Below are positions 51,796 through 52,402 of a stretch of 52,402 nucleotides of DNA, piece after piece. Under the pieces are notes generated by a model. The model did no database searches and had not been told where the DNA came from. It was given only the letters and a program-made list of their open reading frames with translations. A program made the translations under genes and the position numbers. Each line of letters starts with the position of its first letter. Position 1 is the stretch's first letter. The stretch comes from Pseudogulbenkiania sp. (GTDB taxonomy: Bacteria; Pseudomonadota; Gammaproteobacteria; Burkholderiales; Chromobacteriaceae), in assembly GCA_016192025.1 (NCBI GenBank), contig JACPUY010000350.1, positions 1 through 52,402 of the forward strand, given 5' to 3'.

Positions 51796-52402
51796 ATGTT
51801 CGCCTGGTTCGAAAAACGGCTGCATCCCTACCCCGACACGCCGCCGGCCCAGCCACCCAAGGGCTTCTTCCCCTTCGTCTGGTCCTGCACACGCGGACTC
51901 AGGCCGCTGATCGCGGCGATGACCACGCTGACCGCGGTAATCGGCGCCTTCGAGGCGCTGCTGTTCTCGATGCTCGGCTCGGTGGTGGACTGGCTGAGCC
52001 GGGTGCCGCCGGCCCTGCTGTGGACGCAGCAGAAACACACTCTGCTGCTGTTGGCCGGCATCCTCTTGGCCAGCCCGCTGCTGATCGCGCTACAGTCCTT
52101 ATGCAAGTACCAGCGACTGGCCGGCAACTTCCCGATGCTGCTGCGCTGGAATTTCCACCGCCATCTGCTTGGCCAAAGCATGAGCTTCTACCAGGACGAA
52201 TTCGCCGGCCGCGTCTCGGCCAAGGTGATGCAGACCGCGCTGGCGGTGCGCGAAACGGTGATAATCGTCGCCGATATCCTGGTGTTCGTGGTGATCTACT
52301 TCGTCACCATGGTGGCCGTGGTCGGCCGCTTCGATAGCAGCCTGCTGCTGCCCTTCCTCGGCTGGCTGGCGCTGTACGTCGCCACGCTCGCCTTCTTCGT
52401 GC
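51796..52402 (+). CDS. ABC transporter permease/ATP-binding protein, N-terminal part (truncated by window end)
   Basis: Open frame from ATG 51796 to window end: MFAWFEKRLHPYPDTPPAQPPKGFFPFVWSCTRGLRPLIAAMTTLTAVIGAFEALLFSMLG...SFYQDEFAGRVSAKVMQTALAVRETV. Confidence 0.85.
   Translation, partial: MFAWFEKRLHPYPDTPPAQPPKGFFPFVWSCTRGLRPLIAAMTTLTAVIGAFEALLFSMLGSVVDWLSRVPPALLWTQQKHTLLLLAGILLASPLLIALQSLCKYQRLAGNFPMLLRWNFHRHLLGQSMSFYQDEFAGRVSAKVMQTALAVRETVIIVADILVFVVIYFVTMVAVVGRFDSSLLLPFLGWLALYVATLAFFV

Overview
GC-rich chromosomal window, most consistent by protein content with a betaproteobacterium of the Neisseriales/Chromobacteriaceae type (inference; no search was run). Content is mainly core and housekeeping: a sugar ABC transporter operon ending in an aldo/keto reductase, HDOD and MASE1-GGDEF signalling proteins, rsuA, a coupled hemC-hemD-hemX-hemY operon, ppc, a five-gene minor type IV pilin operon (pilE/fimT/pilW/pilX/pilV-like), argH, a short soluble MCP-like protein, divergent glpK/glpR, an RNB-family ribonuclease, cobalamin-riboswitch-controlled cbtB-cbtA, rhlE, dioxygenase/DoxX/LysR, yaeQ, ccoG, a MocR-type regulator, a PAS-GGDEF-EAL protein, srkA, MFS, porin, a sensor-less sigma-54 activator, YgjP-like peptidase, EamA/XRE-cupin, ggt, an FAD oxidoreductase, a Lar-like zinc ribbon and the start of an ABC exporter. 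No tRNA, rRNA, CRISPR, prophage or transposon was seen. The strongest lead for something undescribed is the minor-pilin operon. It has no pilY1, and its last gene is a PilV-like prepilin with a Gly/Thr/Ser low-complexity linker followed by two tandem ~70-aa modules with the cysteine spacing C-x21-C-x9-C-x27/30-C. Secondary leads are several exact palindromes in intergenic regions (45523-45542, 46516-46559, 24154-24165, 6161-6174), a cluster of hairpins ahead of the terminal ABC transporter, a degenerate EAL domain, and a 40-aa basic ORF missing from the supplied ORF track.
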